Shown: positions 23,366 to 34,505 of the stretch, one piece after another
How positions within the stretch are numbered: position 1 is the stretch's first letter
Layout of the letters: every line of letters begins with the position of its first letter
Source: Limnanthes douglasii subsp. nivea
Lineage: Eukaryota > Streptophyta > Magnoliopsida > Brassicales > Limnanthaceae
Length of the DNA: 64,000 bases
Reading direction: 5' to 3'
Assembly (NCBI GenBank): GCA_036936605.1
Contig: JAUPFV010000004.1
Location: 127,447,737 to 127,511,736 of the forward strand
Notes under the pieces: generated by a model
What the model was told of the DNA's origin: nothing
What the model saw: only the letters and a program-made list of their open reading frames with translations
Database searches by the model: none
Position numbers and translations under genes: made by a program

Positions 23366-23660
23366 ATGTTTGATTTATGTATATTCGTGTCACTAAACCT
23401 CTTTCGTCTCATAACGAGTTAATGTTATTTTAAGTCGTTGTATTTTTGTCATCGGTGGTGTGATTAACAAAAAGCTGACACATGTCACCCCAATATATCT
23501 CGTCACGTATTATACACCATTAAATTCTGCCCAAAATACCTTTGTTTACTAGTTTACTCTATTTATTTTAACTTTATAATATCTATTCTAACTTTTTCCT
23601 TAAATCGATTTATCATATTTACTTTTTACTCCAAATAATTACGTACTCATTTTTTAACCT
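23366..23660 (+). repeat. MULE-C left terminal inverted repeat
   Basis: Aligned to the reverse complement of 38215-38520, the shared blocks in order are TGTTTGATTTATGT, ATTCGTGTCACTAA, AACGAGTTA, AAGTCGTTG, GCTGACACATGTC, CTGCCCAAAATACC, TTTACTAGTTTACTC, TCTAACTTTTT.CTTAAATCGA and ATATTTACTTTTTACTCC. Identity declines inward beyond about 23660. Confidence 0.8.
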
Positions 23661-23815
23661 AACTTGGCCCATTTAATATTAAATAACCGGGTCGTTTTAT
23701 ATTTAAACCTAGCTATTACTTTACCCTTATCCTCTTTGATTTTAGCCCATTAATTCACCAACCCAAATCAAGATTTTTCTCTAACCTATAAACACATAAC
23801 AAGATCCGACCCGTT

Positions 23816-24176
23816 TGATTGTTTCAGAAATTTTTGGAGGAAGTGTTTGAGTAAAACAATATTCAGAGGGCTAAACGTGTTGTTCAGATTACTTAGACAA
23901 TATTTTAAAGAGAAAAAACGTGTTTTAGAGAGAAAGTCAATGTAATAATTGCTCAATCATTTATCAATCACCATTTCCAAGAAAGGGTGGTGCTTTTATA
24001 GTACAAATAGTAGGTCCTACAAGTCTAACAATTCACTAGTTGTGGTCTGATCCTCAAGTCTAGTGTTTGTTATAAATTGGTCTTTTCCCTTACATAATTA
24101 ACAATTTCTCCTAAAAAACTTTCTTTATTAATAAAAAACCCCATATATTTCTTAGATCTTTAATCTTTCTTTATCA
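23816..24176 (-). repeat. Tat element 3' LTR (left copy)
   Basis: On the minus strand it begins TGATAAAGAAAGATTAAAG and ends at the CCGTT duplication. A purine-rich AGAACTGGAGGATAC just precedes it on that strand and serves as polypurine tract. It shares GGGCTAAACGTGTTGTTCAG and AATCATTTATCAATCACC with the right copy. Confidence 0.93.
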
Positions 24177-24670
24177 GTATCCTCCAGTTCTTGTAAAAAT
24201 ATTTTAGACAAGGACTGTTGTAGACCATTAACTCCATCAAATTTTGCATAGGGCTTTCTCGTCGGATGTTGGACGACCTTCATAGCCAGAGCGAACCTGA
24301 GATTATACATCTTTTGGTTCATGAGTAATCTCCCTGGAACTTTGACATCACTCTCGATCCCTCAAATTTATAAGATGAATCAGTTTCCCTCGAATTCTAA
24401 CCGATTGTTTTTATACCCATACCAAACATTTCTCAAATTTTTAAAACTTATGACGTCATACATCTTTCTCACACCACCAATGAAATTTTTTCTCTCTTGA
24501 TAAATGTCGATTGACAAATCATTGGTGTGCTTTTATTTTTGACATGATATAGCCTAGGGGCAGCGTGATGTTTCCCTAGGCACTCACTACGCCTATTCAA
24601 GATAATTTAATCATAGGCAAACAACTCATCAGTTCATTGGGCTTTGGTATTCTCAGGCCCATCTTCTGCT

Positions 24671-24680
24671 TATAAATATC
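24671..24680 (+). promoter_or_regulatory. TATA box of the antisense gene in the Tat element
   Basis: TATAAATATC lies about 90 bp upstream of the ATG at 24763 on the plus strand, opposite to gag-pol. Spacing is right for a short leader. It supports independent transcription of the antisense gene. Confidence 0.5.
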
Positions 24681-24762
24681 ATTCGCTCATCATAACCCTC
24701 TCACAACATTTTTAGAAAGAGAAATATCTACCAAATTAATCTAGAGAGAGAAAAAGTAGTGT

Positions 24763-27306
24763 ATGCCAAAAAATTCTCGTATACCAGAGTGGCTAACTAT
24801 TAGCCAAAAATTCGAAAAAAGAAGAGTTGTGGGTCTGTACGTTGCACCATAGCCCTAGTCTACAGAATGTTTCTACTATGGTACTTGGCCTCCCACAGAA
24901 AACTCGACGGCTATTATTCCCTCGGATCTTTGCTCCCCGGTCATTTTTGTTTACCGATCTACAAGAGTGACTCTAAAGTTATGGGAAAAGAGAACCACTC
25001 GAAAGGATCTTCTTCAAAAAGAAAGAGGCACCATAAGGACAATAGATAAAAACATTTGAAGCGTTCTACAAAAGAATCCCCATCAGATGTTCCTTCAACA
25101 CCTTCTGCCACCTCTCATGGAACCCTAAGGCCAATACCTGAGATACCTCCCCAAAAACTAACACGAGTAGATGTCGCTCGGATGACTAAGCAATCTCTAT
25201 AAATCAATTTTTCCAATAGAGGAAAAAGATCTCGCAGTTTCTGAAGATAAGAGAACTCCTATTTTTTAAGAGAATCCAATTGATGTTGATTCTTCAATTC
25301 ATGAAGAGAAGACTATTGCTGGAAAACTTTCCGAAGAAGCATCCCACTATGCCGTTCTTCAAAATGTTAAAGAAGAAATCACTATTGTGTGTCTCCTCGA
25401 AAATACATCTGATGCCTTAATGTGAGACAATGATCCTTCCTCAAAAAATAAAAATAAGTCAAAGGAAGACGTCCCCTTGCCCCCGGAAATCTACGCCTTG
25501 GTGGGAAAAAATCTGAAAGCCATCGAAAATAAGACTCTACTGCCCTTGTACAAAATCCTGTATAAATACTTTGACCATTTCGAAGAAGAATTATTAAGAC
25601 TTCGATGTGGGATTCCTTCATCAATCTCCATCCACTTTCCTACTGTTGGTGCGACCCATTTATCAGTTAAGAATAACGAACTGATTGTATATACTGAGAT
25701 ATTAAATTGGGGGCTCCGTTATCCGCTAGTTCCCTTCTTCATCGAATACTTCTCAATGATTGACCTCTGTCTGAACCAAGCAGGTAACAATATGTGGTTT
25801 ACTCTTATGGCCTGCATCATGGCCTCTGGGATTTCTGGGATCCCTTTATCCTTAGAGGATTTAATTGGTCTTTCGGATTTAACCAAGAATCTATAATATC
25901 CCTTCTACTCTCTCCATTTTGGGCGTGGTCAAAAAGTAGTTAAGAATCTGTGTGAGAGAGACAAAATATGAAAGCAACGCTTCCTTTTTTTCTCGGGGCT
26001 TTGGGAGACAGGATTTGAGGCCACTAACGATAATCCTCACAAATTCACGTTAGTATAGACCAACAAAGGTATGTCTTTCTTCACATTATACATAAAAAAA
26101 ATTCTTTATATCTCTTTACTAATTTTTATACTTTTTATAAGCAGAAACAGGTGGTATGTCTAAGACTTATGCTGATTATTTCTCACATGCAAAAGACATT
26201 TTCTCCGAATTGAGCTTGTGGGCCAAGACTGCTTGGCTTAATAAGTTTTAACTCTGCTTTACCCCCTCGAATCTTGCCAAAGGCCGTTTGTGGAGGTTTA
26301 ACCCGTCAGAATGGCTATCACTAGAGGCACTCATGATTACCCCCTCGCAACAAGATGTGTTGGACATGTTAGACATGAAAGACATGATTATTTACCTCCC
26401 AACAAGAGATAGGGCTAAAAGTCATCTTGACGAGGAATCAGATATTACTTCAGAAATTGAAGAGGCTTTTGAGAAAACACCAAAATAAAATAGCACAACT
26501 ACGAGCTCAAAGGAAAAGAATACTGACAAACTCAAAAAGCTATACAGCCCCTCGAAAAATAAGCTTCCCACTCAGACTTCTCTCAAGAAGAAAGTTCAAA
26601 TAAAATTGAAGACTATTTCCGAGGATATCCCAGATGCTTTTGATGTTATTGTCTCCCCGGAAACAATAAAGAATAACCCATTTAATACCTCCACAGAAAA
26701 GGTAACTTTTATGCACAAGCTTAATATGCTTCCATTGGCTAACCAGCCTTCTCATGATCTTCAAGAAAATATTAAACCTATTATATGCTCACCACTGAAT
26801 ACTTTTGAGGAGGGTTCTTCATTAAGCTCCTTCGAGATTCATATGGAGGATAAATTCTCTCTTCACATTCGAAGTCTTCTTTATTCATCTGTCTCTGTTG
26901 GGAAACAAATGCAATATCTCAAAGATAATCCATTACAAATATGAACTTTCCAAAGTTAAATCAGAACTCAAGGAGCTCAAACAACAAAGATTCAAATGCC
27001 TTAGCCACAGATGGTTTCAACAGATGCTTTAAAGATTTTGAAAGGGTTGTTAAAGAAAAGCAAGTTATTTTAGACAATGTTGTGGAAAGTTATGCTGCAA
27101 AGTGTGTTGACAATTTAAATTCGAGGGATGCAACTGTTAGGTGTGCGTTGATACAAGAAATTCATGAGCACTATCCTGATCTTAACTTGGGAAGCTTCTG
27201 GGAGCATGTCCTTGCCAAATTTCGTCCCACTGGCATAGATTTAATTGACAGTGAAAGTGAAGAGTTGAAATCTGAAGATAGTGACTCTTCTGAATCTTCA
27301 GAATAA
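24763..27306 (+). pseudogene. Antisense accessory gene of the Tat element (plant transposon protein-like)
   Basis: A plus-strand gene lies between the integrase and 3' LTR of the minus-strand element. The ATG at 24763 opens MPKNSRIPEWLTISQKFEK and meets a stop at codon 30. A basic stretch follows (SKGSSSKRKRHHKDN), then the best conserved block at 25477-25896 (LPPEIYALVGKNLKAIENKT, LNWGLRYPLVPFFIEYFSM), resembling the N-terminal domain of proteins annotated as plant transposon proteins. A GT-AG intron is visible at about 26069-26143. The C-terminus (26941-27306) has a helical region and an acidic Ser/Glu tail. Tat relatives such as Grande carry an antisense gene in this place. The function is unknown. 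Several frameshifts break this copy. Confidence 0.7.
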
Positions 27307-27339
27307 AGAAAATCATAAGTCCTCTAACATTTCAAGGTA

Positions 27340-27545
27340 TTTTGTACAAGTCTTCATGAAATTCGAGGCATTTTTATAAAAGTCCTCATGATTTTTTAGG
27401 CGTTTTTGTAAACATTTTCATAAATTATCACAATATCTTACCTTTTGTTTATGTTTTTACAATACCTCGAACAATTCAAACCAACTTGCAGGTCCAAAAT
27501 TTTAATAGTTAAAACCCAAATTTTATTAAGTAATATAATAATTAA
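27340..27545. other. Non-coding 3' region of the Tat element, part 1
   Basis: Short degenerate repeats of the type AAGTCCTCATGA.TTTT and AGGCATTTTTGTAAA follow the end of the antisense gene. No coding sequence. It forms the untranslated part between the two convergent genes of the element. Confidence 0.5.
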
Positions 27546-27725
27546 AGACCAACTTCCATTGGAAAACCTCTTAGGCCCAAAATTTAATAGTTGTAGGCCA
27601 ACTTTTGTTGGAAATATAATAATTATTAAACCCATTTTTGTTGGACATATAGTCGTTGTAGACCAACTTCTGTTGGAAATATAATCGTTGTAGACCAACT
27701 TTTGTTGGTAGACCCTCTAGGTCCA
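27546..27725. repeat. Palindromic tandem repeats in the Tat 3' region
   Basis: About five copies of a 30-60-bp unit built around CCAACTTTTGTTGG, each able to form a hairpin, joined by AAATATAATCGTTGTAGA or variants. The last units (about 27650-27710) are the most regular, with a period near 31 bp. Tandem repeats in this untranslated region are known from Tat-lineage elements and can seed satellites. Confidence 0.75.
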
Positions 27726-27876
27726 GCATTAGAATTTTAAGGCAAAAAACTCGTATATATATAAATAGCTTAAACGGCACATCATTAAAACCTTCTTGTG
27801 CCTATCAGGCTAGGAAAGAATGTGTCACCGATTTTTTACACAAAAGCGAAGAAAAGAATACGTACATTTTTTACAT

Positions 27877-29067
27877 TTATTCTAAGTACAATTTAAAATG
27901 CTCTATATTACAATGATGCTTAAGATATTTTCCTTCTTTATCCTTGATCCAATATGTTCCAGGCTTCACCTTCTCTGTTACTTCATAGGGGTCTTCCCAA
28001 TTAGGACCTAACTTCCCAAGATGCTTTTTCTTGATGTAAAGAAAAACTTTACTTAATACTTTATTGTTCATTTTAAATTCCCTTCGTTTTACTTTGGAGG
28101 CATATCTGCTTCTCATCAGTGTTTGATAGTGTAAAGCTTTAATTTGTGCTAGCCATATTTTTTTTCAATCAAATCGAGTTCCACCGCTCTACTTATATCA
28201 TTAGGCTCCTCGGAATATGTCATGACTTGTTAAGACATAAAAACTGCCTCAGATGGTACTAAGACGCCCATCTCGTATATTAATGCAAATGAAGATTCTG
28301 ATGTTGTCGTTCGAGGAGTTGTTCGGTATGCCCAAAGAACTTCTTGCAAATACCGGGCCACTTCCAGTTTTCTTTCCAAATTTTTCTTCAACCCATCAAG
28401 AATTGTTCGATTAGTAACTTCTACTTGCCCATTTTCTTGTGGATGAAAAGGAGTTGAAAAACATTATTGTATCCCCCGAGAACTACAAAAGCTCTTCAAA
28501 TCCTTGTTATCGAATTGAGGCAGAAATTTTTTTGGGGTCCCCAAAACGGAAATAGATATTTAACGTAATGAATATGATTACATCTTTGGCCTTTGTCCCC
28601 GCTAATGGCTCTGCTTCCACCTATTTAGAAAAATAATTCATTGTCACAATTATCCTCTATCTCCCCCCGGAAGCCATTGGAAGAGGACCCACAAGGTCAA
28701 TACCCCATTGGTCAAATGGAAATGCCTTTGATATGCTTTCAAGGGGAACTCATGGCTTATGAATTATATTAGCAAATCTTTGACACACATCACATTTTTT
28801 AACCAAATATTTTGTGTCGGACAATATTGTGGGCCAGTAATATCTTGCAAAAAATACTCTTCTAATCAATGATTTATTCCCGCAATGTGCAGATCCTTCC
28901 CTATCATGAAGATCTGACAATATCACTTGTGATTCGGTTTTTCCCAACCACCGGAGCAAAGGTCTACTAAAGGATTTCTTATAAAAAAACAGACCCAGGA
29001 ACAATGTACCCATGAGATTTGAAACACACCTTCTTAGATAATGACTTGTCAATTTGTAACTCATCAT
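27877..29067 (-). pseudogene. Tat integrase pseudogene
   Basis: The zinc-binding N-terminus is at 29067-28750: LHDREGSAHCGNKSLIRRVF, RYYWPTILSDTKYLV, KKCDVCQRFANIIHKP (HHCC-type). The core follows in several frames: WGIDLVGPLPMASGG, a DNKDLKSFC block, FHPQENGQVEVTNRTILDGL and EVLWAYRTTPRTTTSESSF. The C-terminal part is at 28116-27877: LGPNWEDPYEVTEKVKPGTY and HHCNIEHFKLYL. This integrase joins the cDNA to the chromosome. Stops in the core (for example after GGR and in NYFSK) inactivate it. Confidence 0.9.
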
Positions 29068-29209
29068 TTTCTAAAATTTAATTATGTCTTGCCTCTAATC
29101 TTTGTATTCACAAATAGATACTTGGCTGTCTTCATCAATTATCCCAACAATCTGCTCTGAATTTTTACTGACTGATAGATTTTCCAACGTAACAATCAAT
29201 GGGTATTTC

Positions 29210-29530
29210 TCAGAATATGAAATAGTGGCCAAAGAATCTGCCACAGAGTTCTTTTCTCTTCGAAAATGTTCGTAGCTTATTTTTTTCAAAGCTTAGATAA
29301 AGGTCTTTTAGCGCTTTAAAGTATTTTACCAGGTGATCCTTTCGAGCCTCGGATTGTTCAGATGCATGATTAATACACAATTGCGAATTTCTGATTAACT
29401 TAACTTTTTTAGCGCCACAAGTTTGCGCAAGCCCTAACCCTGCTAAAGTTGTTTCATACTCTTCTTCATTATTTTCTACTTTCATCCCAAACCGAATTAC
29501 GTGAAACATTTTTATTCCTTCCGGCGAAAC
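29210..29530 (-). pseudogene. Tat second (archaeal-like) RNase H pseudogene
   Basis: Reads VIRFGMKVENNEEEYETTLA, then GLGLAQTCGAKKVKLIRNSQ, LCINHASEQSEARKDHLVKY. NNEEEYE matches the conserved NNEAEYEAL block, and the RNSQL position is the usual DSQL, with the catalytic Asp replaced by Asn. A frameshift near 29290 separates it from the SVADSLATISYS segment (29245-29215). This additional RNase H is typical of the Tat lineage. Confidence 0.85.
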
Positions 29531-29578
29531 TAGCTGAATCCTTGCTTCATTTCCAAACGTACTCGACCCTCCATCCGC

Positions 29579-30890
29579 TCAAATTACCCACTTAACCTCG
29601 AAATTATCCTTATCAACATCCATATCTGAATGCTCAGAATGAAACTTCATTAAACAATCTGCTAGGGCTTGAGCTTTAATTGCATTTCTTGGTTCAAACC
29701 CGATATCGAAATCTCCTAACTCAACTGACCATTTAGTCATTCTCCCCAAAATATTAGTTCCTTGAAGCATAGTTTTCAGTGGAAAAGATGTTTGTATAGT
29801 AATATAATAAGCTTGAAAATATGGCCGCATTTTTCGAGCAGCAATTACTAACGCAAGAGCCAACTTTTACTAATGTAATACACTAGTTTTGGGATATTAT
29901 CTTCTTCTCAAACTCGTACGACACTTAGCGCATAATCTGCGACAGCTATGTAAACGAACGATTTCTCTCCTGAAAAAGGTTTCGGAAGAGTTGTCGGGGA
30001 ATAAAAATACTCTTTAATCTGGTGAAAAGCCTCCGAACATTCTTTTGTCCAATTAAAATAATTTGCATGTCTTAACACTTGAAAAAACACATTTGTCCGA
30101 TGAGAGCGATATAAATCTATTTAGATCTGCCAATCTTCCCGTTAATATCTAAACTTCCTTGATATTACGAGAAGGAGTCATAGATGTAAGAGATTTCAAT
30201 TGTATTGGGTCGGCTTCAATCCTTTTTTCACTAAGTATATATCCGAGGAATTTTCCTGATCGCACCCCAAATGTACACTTCTCTGAGTTTAATTTTAAAA
30301 TTCAACATTTTCAAATTGATATTGGTATCCTCTAAATTATCACAATGATTTTCATCCTTCAAACTTTTAACCAGCATATCATCAATCTATACTTCCACGT
30401 TTCGCCTGATTTTGCGAGAAGGTCTAATTCACTAGACGCTCATAAGTTTCCCTTGAATTTTTCAAACCAAACAAAATTACTTTATAACAATATAAACCCC
30501 TTCCAGTAATGAATGAAGTATTTTCCTCATCCCCTTGATGCATCTTGATTTGATTATACCCTGCATAAGCGTCCATGAAAGAAAGTAACCGGTTTCATGA
30601 TGTTGAATCTACCAGTTGATCAATCCGCGGGATTGGAAAATGATCTTTTAGGAAAGCTCTATTCAAATCTGTGAAGTCTACATACATTCGCCATTTGTTG
30701 TTCTTTTTTTTTTACCAAAACCGGATTTGCAACTCACTGTGGATAACAAGACTCTCGAATGTGTCCAACTCTAGTTAAACGTTCTACCTCGAATTTGCTT
30801 GGAAGATAAAGTAATTCGATAACACTCTCAAAGCCATTTTTTGGCTACTTCTGATTGTTTCGACATTATTCCCCATGACATACTTTAAAC
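29579..30890 (-). pseudogene. Tat reverse transcriptase and RNase H pseudogene
   Basis: RT reads VANPVLVKKKNNKWRMYVDF, TDLNRAFLKDHFPIPRIDQL, FMDAYAGYNQIKMHQ and FITGRGLYCYKVILFGLKN (30740-30420). The catalytic box is IDDMLVKS near 30380, with the preceding Tyr codon turned into a stop. The connection and RNase H are at 30090-29579: NWTKECSEAFHQIKEYF, ALALVIAARKMRPYFQAYYI, GRMTKWSVELGDFDIGFEPR and AQALADCLMKF. The domain order is correct for gypsy elements; there are many stops. Confidence 0.9.
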
Positions 30891-30891
30891 A

Positions 30892-31425
30892 CTAAAGTAC
30901 TATAGAAATAACAGCATGCATCTTCGACAACCATGACCTCCCAAAAATAGCATTGCAAGATGTAGGTGCATCTGCAATGATGAATAGAATTTCAACCTCT
31001 TTTCTTAAAGTTTCGCGATCTAATTCCACCATACTTTCAAATTCACCAACCACTTCAGCAGTTACTCCTATAAACCCTACAATAGTTCTATTAGATCGTT
31101 GGATAACATGTGGGTTAACAATTTTCTTGTAAGTGCTCATAAACAAAATGTTGGCAGAACTCCCTGTGTCAATAAAACCCTTTTGCACGTGATCATCAGC
31201 TATCCCTGCTGCAATTACTACTGTATGTTCAAGTGGGTCTGCCACATTTCTCATATCATCGTCTTCGAAACAGATTAATGGGCATGAAGCTTGGTACTGA
31301 TGTGTTGAAGCACCTACTTCTAACTGGGTAGTTAAACTCACTATATGCCTCTTCCGAGAAATGTTCGAACTTCCTACAACAATATCACCCCCAAAAATTG
31401 CTAAAGATTCAAAATAAGCACACAA
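30892..31425 (-). pseudogene. Tat aspartic protease region
   Basis: This open stretch reads ISRKRHIVSLTTQLEVGAST, CPLICFEDDDMRNVADPLEH and the active site GFIDTGSSANILFMSTYKKI. It is followed by the flap region and FGRSWLSKMHAVISIVL. The protease cleaves the gag-pol polyprotein. The open frame covers the whole protease, but it is cut off from gag and RT by stops on both sides. Confidence 0.88.
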
Positions 31426-33300
31426 GTCACTAACCTTTTTCGTGGGATAATTTCCTCCACCATGCTAATATTATTTATGCCTTATTTTGAATCTAAGTAC
31501 TTAGTTGCAATATCAAAAGAGTCAATCTCCTCGGAAATGACCAATGCAGTTTCTTCTTCCTTTGACTTTTCTTTAACCATCAGATTCTTGTTATAATTCT
31601 TTTTTACAAAATCTGTCAACTTCCCATTTTCAATTAACGCTTGAATTTATTTCTTCAAAGCAATACACTATTTAGTGTCATGACCAACATCCTCATGATA
31701 CTTGAAAAACCTATTGTTTCTATTTTCCCTTAGGGTTTGAATTGGTAAAGGTTTTCGAAATTGTACATGACCACGAATGTTATCAAATATAGTCACGACG
31801 CACTCAGTGAGATCAACAAAATATTCGGGTCGAATCCACTTGTTAGATATTGGCCTTGCTACTTGTTGTGTGCTATATGACTGCTGATTTACATAGGGTC
31901 TTGGTGGATATTGGTTCACTGCTTTAGGTTGCACATTAATCTCGGGCTGTTGAGCAGTAACAAGAGACCTTTGAGACTTATTTTTCTCCAATTGATCGCT
32001 GGATCCCCTTTCTGAAACCTGAGTTTTTTCCACTAAAATCCTCTTTTCAACCTGATCAAGAAGAGCCCCGAATGTCATTTCCTGACTCTCAACTACATTA
32101 TCTTTTAATATTACGGGGAGAAGCCCCATTTGGTACGGTGCCAAAGCTACATAATCTTTACAGTATTTCATATAAGTTTTCCTTAACAAAACGGTTAGTA
32201 TAATGTTTTAGACTTTCCCCAACATTCTGTCTGCAATATATTATAGTATCTCCATTAGCACGAAATGTTTTGCTTCCCACAAAATGCTAACGATAAACAT
32301 TCCAAAATATATAAAAATTCTTGATATAACCCTATGGTTGTCGATTATACCATTTTGAAGTGACTCACTTAAGAGTCTGAGAAAAATCCCTACACAAAAA
32401 CTTGTCATTATCATCGAAATTATTCATTAAATTTTTAAATTGCTCAATATGACTATCAGGATCTCGAGTCCAATCGAAATTTTCCATCTTAGAAATGTTG
32501 AAATGTTTCGGAAGATTGCCAGAAAGTATCTTTGCGGACAAAGGAGAAGATCTTCAATTATGGCCCGCTCTGTAAACATTAGTTCTTGGACCCTCGTTAG
32601 CCATTGCGTAAAGACCTTTCTCGGAAGGCAACATGTATTGATTACTTACACGATATTCGAAAATCTGACTTAATGACTGATTTTGTACATTCACATTATC
32701 TTCCTCAACATGCTCTTCGAAAATCTGGTCTCTCCCTTTCAACTCATTAGTGCGACGATTTGATCGATGCTATTTTCCATACCTCTTCGAATATTTCTTT
32801 CGGATATATTTCTTTCTACGATACTCCGATGAAGATTCACTAGATTCATAGAGTGAACAATCACTTGAATAAAATGACTTATACTTGTACCTTAGTTTCT
32901 TTCTCCCTAGGAGAACTACGATGATGCCTTCTCTACCTGTCTTTCTTACTGATCTGATGATAGTGATATGGCTCATCTTTCTCAGATTTATTTTTTCTTC
33001 AGATTTCAGATCGAAGTTTTTTAAAGGCAATCGTTGCGTCTTTTTTAGAAATCAAACTTTCAATTTCTTCCAATAACTCATTTCTCCGAGCAACCAACAT
33101 AGATTGTTCTAAAACTTCACCAGCGTGTTGATCATCATGATGCTGGTCGATTTCCATATTATTTCCCACATGGTTTTTCTCAAATTATTTTCCATTTTCT
33201 AAGTTTTCATTCATGTTTCAATCTCATTGGATTTATGTTACTTTTCTTCCAAAATTTCAAATTGGTTTTGGAAGACGATTTCAGGTACCAAATCGTTCCC
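31426..33300 (-). pseudogene. Tat gag pseudogene
   Basis: From the primer site leftward: a basic, Lys/Arg/Tyr-rich N-terminal part (33030-32770), then the capsid domain in broken frames (DPDSHIEQFKNLMNNF, CRDFSQTLK, QNVGESLKHYTNRFVKENL, 32490-32180). An open segment at 32189-31668 includes YVALAPYQMGLLPVILKDNV and a knuckle-like FFKYHEDVGHDTK. A linker then leads to the protease. Stops separate all these parts. Confidence 0.85.
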
Positions 33301-33314
33301 ACAGACGGCGCCAA
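33297..33314 (-). other. Tat primer binding site
   Basis: On the minus strand TTGGCGCCGTCTGTGGGA follows the LTR end (..GATCA). This site is common in Tat-type plant gypsy elements; its first ten bases match the 3' end complement of tRNA-Asp. Confidence 0.8.
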
Positions 33315-33680
33315 TGATCGTTCTAGAAATCTTTAGAGAAAGTTTTTTAGTAAAATAATATTTAGAGGGCTAAACGTGTTGTTCAGATTACTTAGACAAT
33401 ATTTTAGAAAGAGAATTACGTGTTTTAGAGAGAGAAATTCAATGTAATAATTTCTCAATCATTTATCAATCACCATTTCCAAGAAAGGGGTGATACTTTC
33501 ATAGTACAAATAGTAGGCCCTACAAGTCTAACAATTCACTAATTGTGGTCTTATACTCAAGTATATTGTTTGTTATAAATTGGTCAGTTTCCCTTATATA
33601 ATTAACAATTTCTCATAAGAAACTTTCTTTATTGATAAAACACCTCTTGTATTTCTTAGATCTTTAATCTTCCTTTATCA
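33315..33680 (-). repeat. Tat element 5' LTR (right copy)
   Basis: 366 bp, TGATAAAGGAAG...GAACGATCA on the minus strand, followed outward by the duplication CCGTT at 33681-33685. It holds the promoter of the minus-strand gag-pol. Confidence 0.93.
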
Positions 33681-33945
33681 CCGTTAAACAGGTTTCCCCC
33701 TAACTTGGAACTCTAATATTTTATCTCCCAATTTCTAAACCTCGAAGCTGAAAGAACAGACGAGCCAATATTCATTCTCCCCACTCATTTCTGTTTCTCT
33801 CCCTTAATCGTTCCAACACACCAAAATTCACGATTTCCTGAATCAACCACATTCTCTCTCTCACTCATTGTCGTTCTCACCCCTCTCTGTCTCTCAATCC
33901 CTAACTTTGTATCTCACTTTCCCCTATCTTCAATCCCTAAGTCTG
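33681..33945 (+). other. MULE-C interior resumed: leader of the MuDR-like gene
   Basis: CT-rich sequence (TCTCTCTCTCACTC, CTCTCTGTCTCTC) typical of a plant 5' leader lies between the Tat insertion and the hAT insertion. Before both insertions it joined the left TIR to the coding part at 34720. No open frame. Confidence 0.55.
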
Positions 33946-34128
33946 GGACTGTAAAAAAATCCGAAAAATCCGATATCCGACCGAAATATTCGATATCAAA
34001 TCCGAATAAAATAGATAATATCCGTATTCGAAAGAAAACAGATAATATTTGTATATGAATTCTTATCCAAAAATAGTGGTTATGGATATAGTCATATTCG
34101 TATTTGAAAAATCCGATATCCGAAATTT

Positions 34129-34133
<5 letters not shown>

Positions 34134-34164
<31 letters not shown>
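34134..34164. repeat. TA microsatellite inside the hAT-like element
   Basis: About 31 bp of alternating AT. Its open-frame translation (IYIYIY..) is meaningless. Confidence 0.9.
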
Positions 34165-34166
<2 letters not shown>

Positions 34167-34174
34167 CATGTTTT

Positions 34175-34505
34175 TTAGCTATCCCGCATTGTAAAAATAA
34201 AAAACAATTACTAACAAAGTTGGCCATAAATATGGAAGGTTGCTTCTTTAAAAAATTATCTTATCTCACATCTAAAGTTGGAAAATAGTTTCTATCAAGC
34301 TATTTATAAAACATGTCGCTGCTTTTCTTAACAAATATATCTCTTTTGGTCTTATGACTCTTATCCCACATCTAAAATGTAGAAAATAATTGCTACCAAA
34401 CTTTTTATAAAAGACATGGCGGCTATTTAAAATAAGTATATTTCTTAGCCTTATCCCGCATACAAAATGGGAATATAAATTTTTACTAAGGTGGCTATAA
34501 AAGTA
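34175..34505. repeat. Four diverged ~90-bp units inside the hAT-like element
   Basis: Successive units begin near 34180, 34258, 34367 and 34449. Shared words are CTTATCCCRCATCTAAAA, AATAATTGCTACCAA, TTTATAAAAGACATGG and CTTAGCC. It is an internal expansion typical of non-autonomous elements. Confidence 0.65.

Larger units (their letters stand above)
23816..33680 (-). mobile_element. Tat-lineage Ty3/gypsy retrotransposon nested in MULE-C
   Basis: LTRs at 23816-24176 and 33315-33680 (361 and 366 bp) are flanked by the target duplication CCGTT at 23811-23815 and 33681-33685. On the minus strand the order is gag, protease, RT, RNase H, a second (archaeal-like) RNase H, integrase, then a long region with an opposite-strand gene and tandem repeats. 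The second RNase H and the antisense gene are hallmarks of the Tat lineage. The LTRs differ by roughly 10-12% by eye, so this insertion is old. All coding domains are broken. Confidence 0.95.

Noticed and set aside
34049..34288. Open frame with IYIYIYIY repeat
   Set aside because: The repeat comes from the TA microsatellite inside the hAT-like element.
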